From positions 112,569-176,568 of the forward strand of contig NZ_FWZX01000009.1 of the NCBI RefSeq assembly GCF_900177295.1: 64,000 nt of DNA, in the 5' to 3' direction. Position numbers and translations under genes: made by a program. This document shows, one piece after another, positions 10,638 through 20,312 of the stretch. The notes below the pieces were generated by a model. That model made no database searches and had not been told where the DNA came from. It worked only from the letters and a program-made list of their open reading frames with translations. The DNA is from Tistlia consotensis USBA 355 (GTDB lineage Bacteria > Pseudomonadota > Alphaproteobacteria > Kiloniellales > DSM-21159). Every line of letters begins with the position of its first letter. Positions within the stretch are counted from its first letter, which is position 1.

Positions 10638-11444
10638 ATGACCAAGAAGCATCGGAAGAGCGCCGGTCGAGCGGATCCCGACGGCACCGAGAGGGACGCG
10701 TACCGGGACACCCTGCACGCGCTGCAGGTCGAGCTCGTCAAGCTCCAGAAGCATTTCATCCGCTGCGACGACAAGATCCTGGTGCTGCTCGAAGGCCGCG
10801 ACACCGCCGGCAAGGACGGAGTCATCAAGCGGATCGTCCAGCATCTGAGCCCGCGCGAGACCCGCGTCGTGGCCCTGGGCAAGCCGTCCGACCGGGACCG
10901 CACGGCATGGTACTTCCAGCGCTACGTGCCGCATCTGCCGGCAGCTCAGGAGTTCGTTCTGTTCAATCGTAGCTGGTACAACCGAGCCGGCGTCGAGCGC
11001 GTGATGGGCTTCTGCTCCGATGCGGAATACGAGGAGTTCATGGAGACCGTGGTCGACTTCGAGCAGATGCTCGTCCGTTCGGGCACCAAGGTCCTCAAGT
11101 ACTACCTCGACATCAGCCGGCACGAACAGGAGAAGCGGCTGAAGGACCGCCGCAGGGACCCGCTCAAGCAATGGAAGGTGAGTCCCATCGACGCGGAGGC
11201 GGTCAAGCGCTGGGACGACTACGGCCTGGCGCGAAACGAAATGTTCGCACGCACGCACAACGCCGTGACGCCTTGGACCGTGGTGCGTGCCGACGACAAG
11301 CGCCTGGCCCGCTTGAACCTGATCAAGGACCTGCTGTCGCGCCTGCACTACGGCGGCAAGTCCGATGGACTGCTGCTCGCCGATCCCGAGATCGTCTTCC
11401 GCTACCAGGAGGCCTACGTCCGGAACGGCACGATCGCCCCCTGA
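10638..11444 (+). CDS. ppk2: Polyphosphate kinase 2 (PPK2)
   Basis: A 268-aa P-loop enzyme that moves phosphate between polyphosphate and nucleoside di- or monophosphates. The Walker A region EGRDTAGKDG is at 52-61, and the lid and Walker B segment FNRSWYNRAGVERVMGF at about 109-125. The conserved C-terminal part (KRWDDYG.ARNEMF..T......W..V.ADDK) is complete. The ATG at 10638 has AAGGCGG upstream; an open extension to 10539 has no conservation. The subgroup resembles the class I, GTP- or ATP-linked forms, but subtype cannot be fixed by eye. It fits an energy-reserve role in this cluster. The 225 bases between otsA and this gene hold nothing I can support. Confidence 0.93.
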   Translation: MTKKHRKSAGRADPDGTERDAYRDTLHALQVELVKLQKHFIRCDDKILVLLEGRDTAGKDGVIKRIVQHLSPRETRVVALGKPSDRDRTAWYFQRYVPHLPAAQEFVLFNRSWYNRAGVERVMGFCSDAEYEEFMETVVDFEQMLVRSGTKVLKYYLDISRHEQEKRLKDRRRDPLKQWKVSPIDAEAVKRWDDYGLARNEMFARTHNAVTPWTVVRADDKRLARLNLIKDLLSRLHYGGKSDGLLLADPEIVFRYQEAYVRNGTIAP

Positions 11445-11588
11445 GCCGGCGTCGGATCATCGAGAAATTCCCTGTCGGGAGCGGCAACCGGGGAGCGCCG
11501 CGGACTGCCGCTCCAGCGCTGGGCTACCGGGCGTCAGCCGTTCGAATTGCGCCGCGGCGAGGCCTTGCCCTTTGGCGCTGCAGGGCGC

Positions 11589-11602
11589 TTAACCGAGATC
11601 AA
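11589..11602 (+). promoter_or_regulatory. FNR-type box and -10 element upstream of ppsA
   Basis: TTAAC-CGAG-ATCAA followed by AGAC; the centre and flank match the box at 18-31. GATAGT at 11622-11627 is well placed as a -10 for a promoter with the box centred near -41.5 (start near 11637). The surrounding 319-base gap (11445-11763) holds no gene. Confidence 0.6.
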
Positions 11603-11763
11603 AGACTTGCCCCTATGGGCCGATAGTCTCGCATCGGCACAATGATCGGCGGACGTCGGGAACGGCCCCCAAAGCTCGGCTTTCATGCTGGCCTCGGGAG
11701 TGAGCCTGCGCAGGCGCGATCCCGGGTCTTCGCCGGCGGAAGTCTGCGAGAGATTGCATCGTC

Positions 11764-14151
11764 ATGGCTGACAGCACTTACGTCATCGGGTTCGAGGCGC
11801 TGCGCCGCCACGACGTGCCGCGGGTCGGCGGCAAGAACGCCTCGCTCGGCGAGATGGTCGGCGAGCTGGGCGCCAAGGGCGTCAAGGTGCCGCCCGGCTT
11901 CGCGACCAGCGCCGACGCCTATCGCCGCTTCGTCGCCGCCAACGGCCTGGAGCGGCGGATCGCCGAGGCCCTTGCCGAGCTGGAGGCCGGCCAGGCGGTC
12001 CGCCGGGCGTTCCTGCGCGGCGACTGGCCGGAGGAACTGGCGGAAGCGATCCGCGCAGCCTATCGCGAGCTCTGCCACCGGATCGGCCGCGACGACGCCG
12101 ACGTCGCCGTGCGCTCCAGCGCGACCGCCGAGGACCTGCCCGACGCCAGCTTCGCCGGCCAGCAGGAGACCTATCTCAACATCCGCGGCGAACGCGCCCT
12201 GCTCGAGGCCTGCCGGCGCTGCTACGCCTCGCTGTTCACCGACCGGGCGATCAGCTACCGCCAGGCCAAGGGCTTCGACCACATGAAGGTCGCGCTCTCG
12301 GTCGGCGTCCAGGTGATGGTGCGCTCCGACCTGGGCGGCGCCGGCGTGATGTTCTCGATCGACACCGAGACCGGCTTCGACCGGGTCGTGCTGATCAACG
12401 CCGCCTGGGGCCTCGGCGAGAACGTCGTGCAGGGCGCCGTCGACCCGGACGAGTACGAGGTCTTCAAGCCGCTGCTGTCCGACGGCTCGCTGACGCCGAT
12501 CATCGAGAAGAAGCGCGGCGGCAAGGCGCAGAAGATGGTCTACACCAACGACGCCGGCCATCCGACGAAGAACGTGCCGACCTCGAAGGCCGAGCGCGCC
12601 GCCTTCGTGCTGGAGGACGCCGAGATCCTGACGCTGTCGCGCTGGGCCTGCACGATCGAGGCACACTACGGCTGCGCGATGGACATGGAATGGGCCAAGG
12701 ACGGCGACAGCGGCGCGCTGTTCATCGTCCAGGCCCGGCCGGAGACCGTGCAGTCGCGCCGCGAGGCCAGCGCGCTCAGGACCTACCGGATCGGCCGCAA
12801 GGGCAAACGGCTCGCAACCGGCCTCTCGATCGGCGACGCCGTGGTCGCCGGCCGGGTCTGCGTCCTCGAGAGCGCCCGCGACATCGACCGCTTCGTCGAC
12901 GGCTCGGTGCTGGTCACCGCGACCACCGATCCCGACTGGGTGCCGATCATGAAGCGCGCCGCCGCGATCGTCACCGACCACGGCGGCCGCACCTCGCACG
13001 CCGCGATCGTCAGCCGCGAGCTCGGCCTGCCGGCGGTGGTCGGCACCGGCGACGCGACCCGGGTGCTGCACGACGAGCAGGAGGTCACGGTGTCCTGCGC
13101 CGAGGGCGACGAGGGCTTCGTCTACGAGGGCACCGCCGAGTTCGAGGCCGAGGCCCTGGACCTCCAGGCGATCCCGGCGACCCGGACCAAGGTCATGCTC
13201 AACCTCGCCAACCCGGCCGCGGCCTTCCGCTGGTGGCGGCTGCCGAGCGACGGCGTCGGCCTGGCGCGCATGGAGTTCGTGATCAACAACCAGATCAAGG
13301 TCCATCCGATGGCCCTGGTCCGCTACGACGAGCTCTCGGACCCGCAGGCGCGCGAAGAGATCGACGCCCTGACCGCCGGCTACGCGGACCGCACCGACTA
13401 TTTCGTCGAGCGCCTGGCCCGGGCGCTCGCCCGCATCGCCGCCGCGCAGCACCCGGCGCCGGTCATCGTGCGGATGAGCGACTTCAAGACCAACGAGTAC
13501 GCCAACCTGGTCGGCGGCGCGCAGTTCGAGCCGAAGGAGGAGAACCCGATGCTCGGGTTCCGCGGCGCCTCGCGCTACTACTCGCCGCGCTACCGCGAGG
13601 GCTTCGCCCTGGAGTGCCGGGCGATCCGGCGCGTCCGGCAGGAGATCGGCCTGAAGAACCTGATCGTCATGATCCCCTTCTGCCGTTCGACCAAGGAGGC
13701 CGACCGCGTGCTGGAAGTGATGGCCGAGAACGGCCTCAGGCGCGGCGAGGATGGCCTGCAGGTCTACGTGATGTGCGAGATCCCCTCGAACGTGATCCTG
13801 GCCGGGTCCTTCGCCGAGCGCTTCGACGGCTTCTCGATCGGCAGCAACGACCTGACCCAGCTGACCCTCGGCGTCGACCGCGATTCGGAGGCCCTCGCCG
13901 AGCTGTTCGACGAGCAGGATCCGGCGGTCAAGTGGATGATCCGCTCGGTGATCGCCGAGGCGCACAAGGCCGGCGCCAAGGTCGGCCTGTGCGGCCAGGC
14001 GCCGAGCGACCACCCGGAATTCGCCGAGTTCCTGGTCCAGTGCGGCATCGATTCCATGTCGGTGAGCCCGGACAGCTTCGTCGCCGTCAAGCGCCACGTC
14101 GCCGAGGCCGAGACGGAGCCCCGCACGGCAGCCCGGGCGGGTCAGGCCTGA
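11764..14151 (+). CDS. ppsA: Phosphoenolpyruvate synthase
   Basis: A 795-aa enzyme that converts pyruvate, ATP and water to PEP, AMP and phosphate. The N-terminal ATP-binding domain shows VGGKNASLGEM and VRSSATAEDLP.ASFAGQQET. The swivel domain has the phospho-histidine motif GGRTSHAAI with H412. The C-terminal barrel has GFRGASRYY, EIPSN and FSIGSNDLTQLTLGVDRD. The length is normal. It supplies PEP for gluconeogenesis and so could feed trehalose formation. The stop overlaps the ATG of the next gene (TGATG), so the two are translationally coupled. An FNR-type box lies about 160 bases upstream. Confidence 0.95.
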   Translation: MADSTYVIGFEALRRHDVPRVGGKNASLGEMVGELGAKGVKVPPGFATSADAYRRFVAANGLERRIAEALAELEAGQAVRRAFLRGDWPEELAEAIRAAYRELCHRIGRDDADVAVRSSATAEDLPDASFAGQQETYLNIRGERALLEACRRCYASLFTDRAISYRQAKGFDHMKVALSVGVQVMVRSDLGGAGVMFSIDTETGFDRVVLINAAWGLGENVVQGAVDPDEYEVFKPLLSDGSLTPIIEKKRGGKAQKMVYTNDAGHPTKNVPTSKAERAAFVLEDAEILTLSRWACTIEAHYGCAMDMEWAKDGDSGALFIVQARPETVQSRREASALRTYRIGRKGKRLATGLSIGDAVVAGRVCVLESARDIDRFVDGSVLVTATTDPDWVPIMKRAAAIVTDHGGRTSHAAIVSRELGLPAVVGTGDATRVLHDEQEVTVSCAEGDEGFVYEGTAEFEAEALDLQAIPATRTKVMLNLANPAAAFRWWRLPSDGVGLARMEFVINNQIKVHPMALVRYDELSDPQAREEIDALTAGYADRTDYFVERLARALARIAAAQHPAPVIVRMSDFKTNEYANLVGGAQFEPKEENPMLGFRGASRYYSPRYREGFALECRAIRRVRQEIGLKNLIVMIPFCRSTKEADRVLEVMAENGLRRGEDGLQVYVMCEIPSNVILAGSFAERFDGFSIGSNDLTQLTLGVDRDSEALAELFDEQDPAVKWMIRSVIAEAHKAGAKVGLCGQAPSDHPEFAEFLVQCGIDSMSVSPDSFVAVKRHVAEAETEPRTAARAGQA

Positions 14152-15845
14152 TGCCGGAACCCTCGACCCGGGCTCGTTCGACCAGAGATCCTGAAACAGG
14201 AGCGAACGCACCCTTTCCGTTCGCCGACAAGCGGCCGGCGCCGGCCGGTCCTGAACGGTGCGGGGCGTGCGGCGATGCAGGACTGCAGGCCGGGGACTTC
14301 GACGCGGCGATCTTCGATCTCGACGGGGTGGTCACGCGCACCGCCCGGGTCCATGCGGCAAGCTGGAAACGGCTCTTCGACGAATACCTGCGCGAGCGGG
14401 CGGAGAGAAGCGGGGAGGTCTTCCGCCCGTTCGACATAGAAGGCGACTACGCACGCTATCTCGACGGCAAGCCGCGATACGACGGGGTCGAGAGCTTCCT
14501 CAAGTCGCGCGGCATCGTCCCGGAGAGAGGCGATCCCTCCGACCCGCCCGATCGGGAGACGGTCTCCGGGCTCGGAAACCGCAAGAACCGGTATTTCCGC
14601 GAGACGCTGGAGAAGGAGGGCGTCGAATCATTCGACAGCACGGTCGACCTCGTCCGCCGCCTGCGCAACCGGCGGATCGGCACGGCGCTGGTTTCGTCCA
14701 GCCGCAATGCCCGACTCATACTCGAGGTCGCCGGGCTCTCGGACCTCTTCGATGTCTGCATCGACGGCAACGACATCGCCCGCCTCGGCCTGAAGGGCAA
14801 GCCGGCGCCCGACCTGTTCCTGAAGGCGGCCGAGCTGCTCGACGTGCAGCCCGATCGCGGTCTCGTCTTCGAAGACGCGATCAGCGGCGTGCAGGCGGGC
14901 AGGGCCGGCGGCTTCGGTCTGGTGATCGGAATCGACCGACACCAGCAGGCCTCCGAGCTCAGGGCGAACGGCGCGGACATGGTGGTGAGCGACGTCGCGG
15001 ACCTGCACATCCGTCTCCGTCCTCAGGCTGCATGTCGCGCCCTGCACCTCATACCGCGCGCACTGGAGTGCTACGCCGAGATCGAGAGCCAGCTCGATGC
15101 CAGGCGAGCGGCCGTCTTCCTCGACTACGACGGAACCTTGACGCCGATCGTCGAGCGGCCCGAGCTGGCGGTGCTCTCGCAACGGATGAAGGGCATCGTC
15201 GAGCGCCTTACGAGGTTCTGCACGGTCGCCGTCGTCAGCGGCCGCGACCGCGCCGACGTGGAGCATCTCGTCGGGATCGACAGCCTCATCTACGCCGGCA
15301 GCCACGGCTTCGACATTGCCGGCCCCGAAGGCCTGCGCATCCAGCATGAGGAAGGAGCGGCCTTCGCCGGCGTTGTTCAGCGCGCGGCCGCCCTTCTCCA
15401 GAAAGACTTGGCTCCCATCGCGGGAGCCCTCGTCGAGCCCAAGCGCTTCGGGGTTGCCGTGCACTACCGGCAGGTCGCATCCGGGCAGGTGCTGATGGTC
15501 GAGGCGACCGTCGACCACCTTCTCGAAGAAATGCCGGAGCTGCGCAAGACCTTCGGCAAGAAGGTCTTCGAGCTGCGCCCGCGGCTCGACTGGGACAAGG
15601 GCAGGGCCGTGCTCTGGCTGCTCCGGGCGCTCGGGCTGGAGCGGGACGGAGTCCTGCCGTTCTACCTCGGCGACGATGATACCGACGAGGATGCCTTCGC
15701 GGTGCTGGAAGCGAAGGGTATCGGCATCCTGGTCGGCTGCCCCGCACGCGAGAGTGCCGCGCGCTACGTTCTCGACAGGCCCGCCGACGTCGGCCGCTTC
15801 CTCGACCGGCTCGCGACCACGCTGGAGTCCGGTGGCCATGGCTGA
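14151..15845 (+). CDS. Fusion of beta-phosphoglucomutase and trehalose-6-phosphate phosphatase
   Basis: A 564-aa protein made of two HAD enzymes. Residues about 48-300 are a beta-phosphoglucomutase: nucleophile motif FDLDGVV with D56/D58, the VSSS motif, and KPAPD.FL...G.VFEDA..GV.AG. Residues about 318-564 are OtsB-type: LDYDGTLTPI with D325/D327, VSGRD and GDDDTDEDAF from about 507. The first half interconverts beta-glucose-1-phosphate and glucose-6-phosphate; the second makes trehalose from trehalose-6-phosphate. The two activities are at opposite ends of the trehalose cycle, and the GH65 phosphorylase is the next gene. The N-terminal 45 residues are low complexity. The start overlaps the ppsA stop. 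Confidence 0.92.
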   Translation: MPEPSTRARSTRDPETGANAPFPFADKRPAPAGPERCGACGDAGLQAGDFDAAIFDLDGVVTRTARVHAASWKRLFDEYLRERAERSGEVFRPFDIEGDYARYLDGKPRYDGVESFLKSRGIVPERGDPSDPPDRETVSGLGNRKNRYFRETLEKEGVESFDSTVDLVRRLRNRRIGTALVSSSRNARLILEVAGLSDLFDVCIDGNDIARLGLKGKPAPDLFLKAAELLDVQPDRGLVFEDAISGVQAGRAGGFGLVIGIDRHQQASELRANGADMVVSDVADLHIRLRPQAACRALHLIPRALECYAEIESQLDARRAAVFLDYDGTLTPIVERPELAVLSQRMKGIVERLTRFCTVAVVSGRDRADVEHLVGIDSLIYAGSHGFDIAGPEGLRIQHEEGAAFAGVVQRAAALLQKDLAPIAGALVEPKRFGVAVHYRQVASGQVLMVEATVDHLLEEMPELRKTFGKKVFELRPRLDWDKGRAVLWLLRALGLERDGVLPFYLGDDDTDEDAFAVLEAKGIGILVGCPARESAARYVLDRPADVGRFLDRLATTLESGGHG

Positions 15846-18306
15846 GGCCGGCTGGAATCTCGTCTACGACGGCTTCGAACCGTCGCAGGAGCGGCTGCGC
15901 GAGGCGCTCTGCACGCTCGGCAACGGCTACTTCGCGACGCGAGGGGCTGCGGAGGGGGCCGACGCCGACGGCATTCACTATCCCGGCACCTACCTCGCCG
16001 GCGGCTATAATCGCCTCGCGACCGAGATCGCAGGCCGGACGGTCGAGAACGAGGATCTCGTCAATCTGCCCAACTGGCTGCCGCTCGCCTTTCGCCCGGA
16101 GGGCGGCGACTGGCTCGACCTGCCGCACATGGAGCTGCTCGACTTCCGTCAGGAGCTCGATCTCCGGCAGGGGCTGCTAGAGCGGCGCCTGCTGCTCCGC
16201 GACGCCGAGGGCCGGGAGACCTCGCTCGTCAGTCGCCGGATCGTGCACATGGGGTTGCCGCACCTGGCGGCGATCAAGGTCGTGTTGCGGCCGGAGAACT
16301 GGTCGGGCCGTCTGGAGGTGCGTTCCGCGCTCGACGCGAGAGTGACCAACGCCGGCGTCGAACGCTATCGGCAGCTCGGCAGCCGGCACCTCACGACCCT
16401 GGAGCGATCCGCCTTCGGCGACGACGGCATCTTCCTCGTCGCCGAGACGAACCAGTCCCGGCTCCGGATCGCCGAGGCGGCCGTGACGCGCGTCTTCGAC
16501 GGTGCCGACCTGGTCTCCGTCACGCGGCATGCCGAGGATGAAGAGGGCATGGCGGGACAGCACTTCGTTTTCGCCGTGACCGAGTGCCGGGCTGTCGCCG
16601 TCGAGAAGGTCGTGGCCCTCTACACCGCCAGGGATCGCGCCGTCTCCGAGCCGCGCGAAGCGGCGGTCCAGGCCGTCGGGAAGGCCGGGCGCTTCGACGA
16701 GCTTCTGGCCTCCCACGTCCAGGCATGGCGTTCCCTCTGGGAGCGTTGCGACGTAGCCTTGGAGAACCATGCTCCCACGCAGACGGCCCTCCGTCTCGAC
16801 ATCTTCCATCTTCTGCAGACGGTTTCTCCGAACACGGTCGATCTCGATGTCGGGGTGCCTGCGCGCGGTCTCCACGGCGAGGCCTACCGCGGTCATGTCT
16901 TCTGGGACGAGCTGTTCATCCTGCCTTTCCTGAACTTCCACCTTCCTCGGGTCAGCCGCGCGCTGCTGCTCTACCGCTACCGCCGGCTGCCTGCGGCACG
17001 GCGGCTGGCAGGCGAGGCCGGCTACCGGGGCGCCATGTATCCCTGGCAGAGCGGCTCGAGCGGCCGCGAAGAGAGCCAGACGCTGCACCTCAACCCGCGC
17101 TCCGGCCGCTGGACGGCGGACAACACGCACCTGCAACGCCATGTCAGCGCGGCCATCGGATACAACGTGTGGCGCTACTGGCAGACGACCGGCGACCGGG
17201 ATTTCCTGTCCGGCTACGGCGCGGAGATGCTCATCGAGATCGCCCGTTTCTGGGCGAGCATCGCCTCCTACGACGACGAGGCCGACCGATACGATATCCG
17301 CGGCGTCATGGGTCCGGACGAGTTCCACGACGGCTACCCCTGGCGGGATGAGCCGGGGCTCGACAACAACGCCTATACCAACGTGATGGCGGCCTGGCTG
17401 CTCTGCCGCGCCGGGGACGTGCTGGAGCTCGTCGGCGCCGAGCGTCGTCGCGAGCTGGACGGCCTTCTCGGGCTCGGCGCGGACGAGATCGCGCTCTGGG
17501 ATCGCATCAGCCGGCGGATGCGTGCCGTCTTCCTCGACGGTGGCATCATCGCCCAGTTCGAAGGGTACGACCGGCTGCAGGAGCTCGACTGGGAGGGCTA
17601 TCGGCAGAGGTACGGCGACATCCAGAGGCTCGACCGGATCCTCGAAGCCGAGGGCGACAGCGTCAACCGCTACCGGGCGTCGAAGCAGGCCGACGTCCTG
17701 ATGCTGTTCTACCTGTTCTCCCACGAGGAGCTGCGCGCGCTGTTCGAGCGACTCGGCTATCCCTTCGAGCCGGACTCGATCGCCAAGTGCATCGACTACT
17801 ATGTCAAACGCACGTCGAACGGCTCGACGTTGAGCCGGGTCGTCCACTCCTGGGTCCTGGCCCGCGGCGACCGGGCCCGCTCGTGGTCGCTGCTCGCGGA
17901 GGCCCTGGACAGCGACCTCGCCGACATCCAGGGCGGCACCACGGCGGAAGGCGTCCATCTCGGTGCCATGGCCGGCTCCGTCGACCTCGTCCTGCGGGGG
18001 CAGACGGCGCTCGAATTCCGCGACGACGCGCTCTGGATCAGCCCTTGCCTCCCGAAAGAGCTCCAGGGCATGTGCATGAAGCTCCTCTACCGCGGCCACT
18101 GGCTGCATCTGCAGATCGGCTGCGAGGAGCTCACGGTCTCGGCTCCTGACGGATGGGCGGGGCCCGGTCATATCGGCGTCCGCAATCGGCTGCACGCCTT
18201 CAAGGCAGGAGACGTGCTGAAATTCTCCTGTCGCCGCGTCGACGAGGGCTACAGGCCGGAACCGAACACCGCGGCCCGCGAAAGGGTGATGGCCGAAGGA
18301 GAGTGA
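15838..18306 (+). CDS. GH65 family disaccharide phosphorylase (probably trehalose phosphorylase)
   Basis: An 822-aa glycoside hydrolase family 65 enzyme. The N-terminal beta-sandwich starts with the CTLGNGYFATRGA motif. The (alpha/alpha)6 barrel has HVFWDELFILPF, MYPWQSGSSGREE and the general acid in MGPDEFHDG (E495), then KQADVLMLFYL and the C-terminal GGTTAEGVHLGAMAG. Inverting GH65 phosphorylases release beta-glucose-1-phosphate, which the adjacent beta-phosphoglucomutase half uses. Trehalose is the most likely substrate because otsA and otsB activities are encoded nearby; kojibiose or maltose remain possible. The start overlaps the fusion gene by 8 bases. Confidence 0.92.
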   Translation: MAEAGWNLVYDGFEPSQERLREALCTLGNGYFATRGAAEGADADGIHYPGTYLAGGYNRLATEIAGRTVENEDLVNLPNWLPLAFRPEGGDWLDLPHMELLDFRQELDLRQGLLERRLLLRDAEGRETSLVSRRIVHMGLPHLAAIKVVLRPENWSGRLEVRSALDARVTNAGVERYRQLGSRHLTTLERSAFGDDGIFLVAETNQSRLRIAEAAVTRVFDGADLVSVTRHAEDEEGMAGQHFVFAVTECRAVAVEKVVALYTARDRAVSEPREAAVQAVGKAGRFDELLASHVQAWRSLWERCDVALENHAPTQTALRLDIFHLLQTVSPNTVDLDVGVPARGLHGEAYRGHVFWDELFILPFLNFHLPRVSRALLLYRYRRLPAARRLAGEAGYRGAMYPWQSGSSGREESQTLHLNPRSGRWTADNTHLQRHVSAAIGYNVWRYWQTTGDRDFLSGYGAEMLIEIARFWASIASYDDEADRYDIRGVMGPDEFHDGYPWRDEPGLDNNAYTNVMAAWLLCRAGDVLELVGAERRRELDGLLGLGADEIALWDRISRRMRAVFLDGGIIAQFEGYDRLQELDWEGYRQRYGDIQRLDRILEAEGDSVNRYRASKQADVLMLFYLFSHEELRALFERLGYPFEPDSIAKCIDYYVKRTSNGSTLSRVVHSWVLARGDRARSWSLLAEALDSDLADIQGGTTAEGVHLGAMAGSVDLVLRGQTALEFRDDALWISPCLPKELQGMCMKLLYRGHWLHLQIGCEELTVSAPDGWAGPGHIGVRNRLHAFKAGDVLKFSCRRVDEGYRPEPNTAARERVMAEGE

Positions 18307-18467
18307 CTCTGTGACCGTGCCTGGGCCTCCGGCGTCGCCGCGAGGCCGCTTGCCGGCGAGAAGCTCGGCAGGAAGCCCGGCAAGAGGAGCCGAGGCCGCT
18401 CAGGCCTGACCGCAGGGCGCGTCTCGCAGACCGGTCGAACGCGGGTCGGCGCAGCGAGGAGGGCCTG

Positions 18468-19325
18468 ATGGCGGAAGAACGACGCAGGACCCGGATCGAG
18501 GCGACCGGCGCCGTCCGCGCTCTGAGCCGGATTTCACGATCGCTTGCCGTCTTCGCGGCGACGGCGTGCCTGGTGTCGGCGCCGGCCATGGCTGCCGAGC
18601 GCGAGATGCTGCCGCCCCGCTACCAGGGCGTCGCCGCGGAGCGGTGCCTGCGCGACCTCGATCGGTTCGACAGGAGCCTCCACGAGGCCGGGTTCGGCGT
18701 GCTGGGGCCCGACAGCGACAGCCCCTTCGTGCCTCCTGGCTACTTCGACTCGACCGGCACGCCCCGGCATCGGATCCGCGCCTTGCGAAGCGCAGCCTAC
18801 GCATTGGCGATGGAGGGCAGCGAGGCGCGGTGTCAAGCCGTGCTCGATGACATGCGGAGCCTGTTTCGCCGACACCAGCAGGCCATCGAGGGCCGGCCGG
18901 CGATTGCAGAAGAACGGTCGCGCTGGCGGCACGCCCATCTCGCGCGTTCCCACCCGGTCTCGGCGATGAGCGCACCGCTCCCGGTCGGCGTCCTGATCGG
19001 CGCCGACCTCCGGAACCGGCAGGATGAGCGGCTGGGTGAGATCACCGATGTGGTTCTCGATCCGGCCGACGGGCGCGTCGCGTTCGTGCTGGTCGCGCGC
19101 GGCGGCTTTCTGGGCATCGGCGCCGACCTCGTTGCCGTGCGCTGGCAGGATCTGCGCGCGACCGAGGACCACGAGACCTTCGTGCTCGACGTGCCGTCGT
19201 CGCTGTTCGACAGCGCGCCGCGCGTCGAGAGGCGCTCCTCCACGGGAACCGCCCGCGACGCCTGGCGGGAGCCGCTCGAACGCTTCTGGGGCAGGATCCC
19301 GAATCGGGAAGGCAATCAGCGATGA
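18468..19325 (+). CDS. Exported PRC-barrel domain protein
   Basis: A 285-aa protein with a long N-region and hydrophobic signal segment (SLAVFAATACLVSAPAMA) ending near residue 43. A PRC barrel sits at about 165-250 (VLIGADLRNRQDERLGEITDVVLDP..GRVAFVLVA). The segment between them is helical and has two Cys. PRC barrels bind protein partners or nucleic acid; exported ones are common in alphaproteobacterial stress clusters, with unknown roles. GAGGAGGG lies 10 bases before the ATG. It is followed by the PfkB gene on the same strand. Confidence 0.8.
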   Translation: MAEERRRTRIEATGAVRALSRISRSLAVFAATACLVSAPAMAAEREMLPPRYQGVAAERCLRDLDRFDRSLHEAGFGVLGPDSDSPFVPPGYFDSTGTPRHRIRALRSAAYALAMEGSEARCQAVLDDMRSLFRRHQQAIEGRPAIAEERSRWRHAHLARSHPVSAMSAPLPVGVLIGADLRNRQDERLGEITDVVLDPADGRVAFVLVARGGFLGIGADLVAVRWQDLRATEDHETFVLDVPSSLFDSAPRVERRSSTGTARDAWREPLERFWGRIPNREGNQR

Positions 19326-19353
19326 CCGGCCGCGCGACCACGGAGCCGTCTGA

Positions 19354-20295
19354 ATGAGGAGCGTCCTTACCGTCACCATGAGTCCGTCGATCGATCTCTC
19401 GGCGGCCACCGACAGCGTCGTTCCGGTCCGCAAGCTGAGGTGCACGGCGGTTCGCCGGGATCCGGGCGGCGGCGGGGTCAACGTCGCGCGCGTCCTCAAG
19501 CGCCTGGGCGGACACTGCAGCGCGCTCTTTCCGGCTGGCGGCTCGCCCGGGCTTCTGCTTCATCGTCTGCTGGACCGCGAGGGCATTGTGAGCATGCCCG
19601 TCGACATTGCCGCCGACACCCGCGAGAGCTTCACGGTCGCCGATCGAGCCAGCGGCGACCAGTACCGCTTCGTTCTGCCCGGAGCCGAGCTCGCCCCCGA
19701 GGAGTGGCAGGAGTGCCTCGACCGGGTATCCGCGCTCGCCGAGCCGCCGGACTACATCGTGGCCAGCGGGAGCCTGCCGCCAGGGGCGCCGCAGGACTTC
19801 TACGCAAGGCTGGCGCACGTCGCCGCTTCGGCGGGCAGCCGCCTGGTCGTCGACAGCTCCGGGCCGGCTCTGGCCGCCGCGCTCGAGGCGGGCGTCTACC
19901 TCGTCAAACCCAATCAGCGCGAGCTCGAGGAGCTGACAGGCTCGCCGCTCGCCCGGGAAGCCGACTGCACGGCCGCAGCCAGACGGCTGGTCGACTCCGG
20001 CAGGGCCCAGATCGTCGCGCTGTCGCTCGGAGACCGGGGGGCTTTGCTGGCGAGCCGGGAGGGCTGTCTCAGAGCCGCGGCCATTCCCGTGAAGATCGTC
20101 AGCGCCGTCGGCGCGGGAGACAGTTTCCTGGCGGCCATGGTCTGGCGTCTCTCCGCAAGCGACGCTCTCGATGACGCCTTTCGCTATGCGGTGGCGGCGG
20201 GGACCGCGGCCCTCCTCACGCCCGGAACCGAGCTGGCCTGCAAGGAGGATATCGAGCGGCTCTACCGAGACGTTGCAGTGGAGCAACCACCATAG
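19354..20295 (+). CDS. PfkB-family sugar kinase (6-phosphofructokinase II / 1-phosphofructokinase type)
   Basis: A 313-aa ribokinase-fold kinase. The N-terminal TVTMSPSIDLS and the PGGGGVNVARVLKRLGG motif match the Pfk-2/FruK/LacC group. The anion-hole motif VGAGDSF has the catalytic base D256, and KPNQRELEELTG is also typical. It probably phosphorylates fructose-6-phosphate or a related sugar phosphate. The gene ends 17 bases from the convergent lycopene-cyclase-domain gene. Its place next to trehalose and PEP enzymes suggests a role in hexose-phosphate flux. The exact substrate is not resolvable by eye. Confidence 0.9.
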   Translation: MRSVLTVTMSPSIDLSAATDSVVPVRKLRCTAVRRDPGGGGVNVARVLKRLGGHCSALFPAGGSPGLLLHRLLDREGIVSMPVDIAADTRESFTVADRASGDQYRFVLPGAELAPEEWQECLDRVSALAEPPDYIVASGSLPPGAPQDFYARLAHVAASAGSRLVVDSSGPALAAALEAGVYLVKPNQRELEELTGSPLAREADCTAAARRLVDSGRAQIVALSLGDRGALLASREGCLRAAAIPVKIVSAVGAGDSFLAAMVWRLSASDALDDAFRYAVAAGTAALLTPGTELACKEDIERLYRDVAVEQPP

Positions 20296-20312
20296 ACGGG
20301 CCGCGGAGATGC

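Noticed and set aside
12690..14150. N-terminal extension of the beta-PGM/OtsB fusion into ppsA
   Set aside because: The extension is Arg/Gly/Pro-rich shadow sequence. The real start is the ATG overlapping the ppsA stop at 14151.
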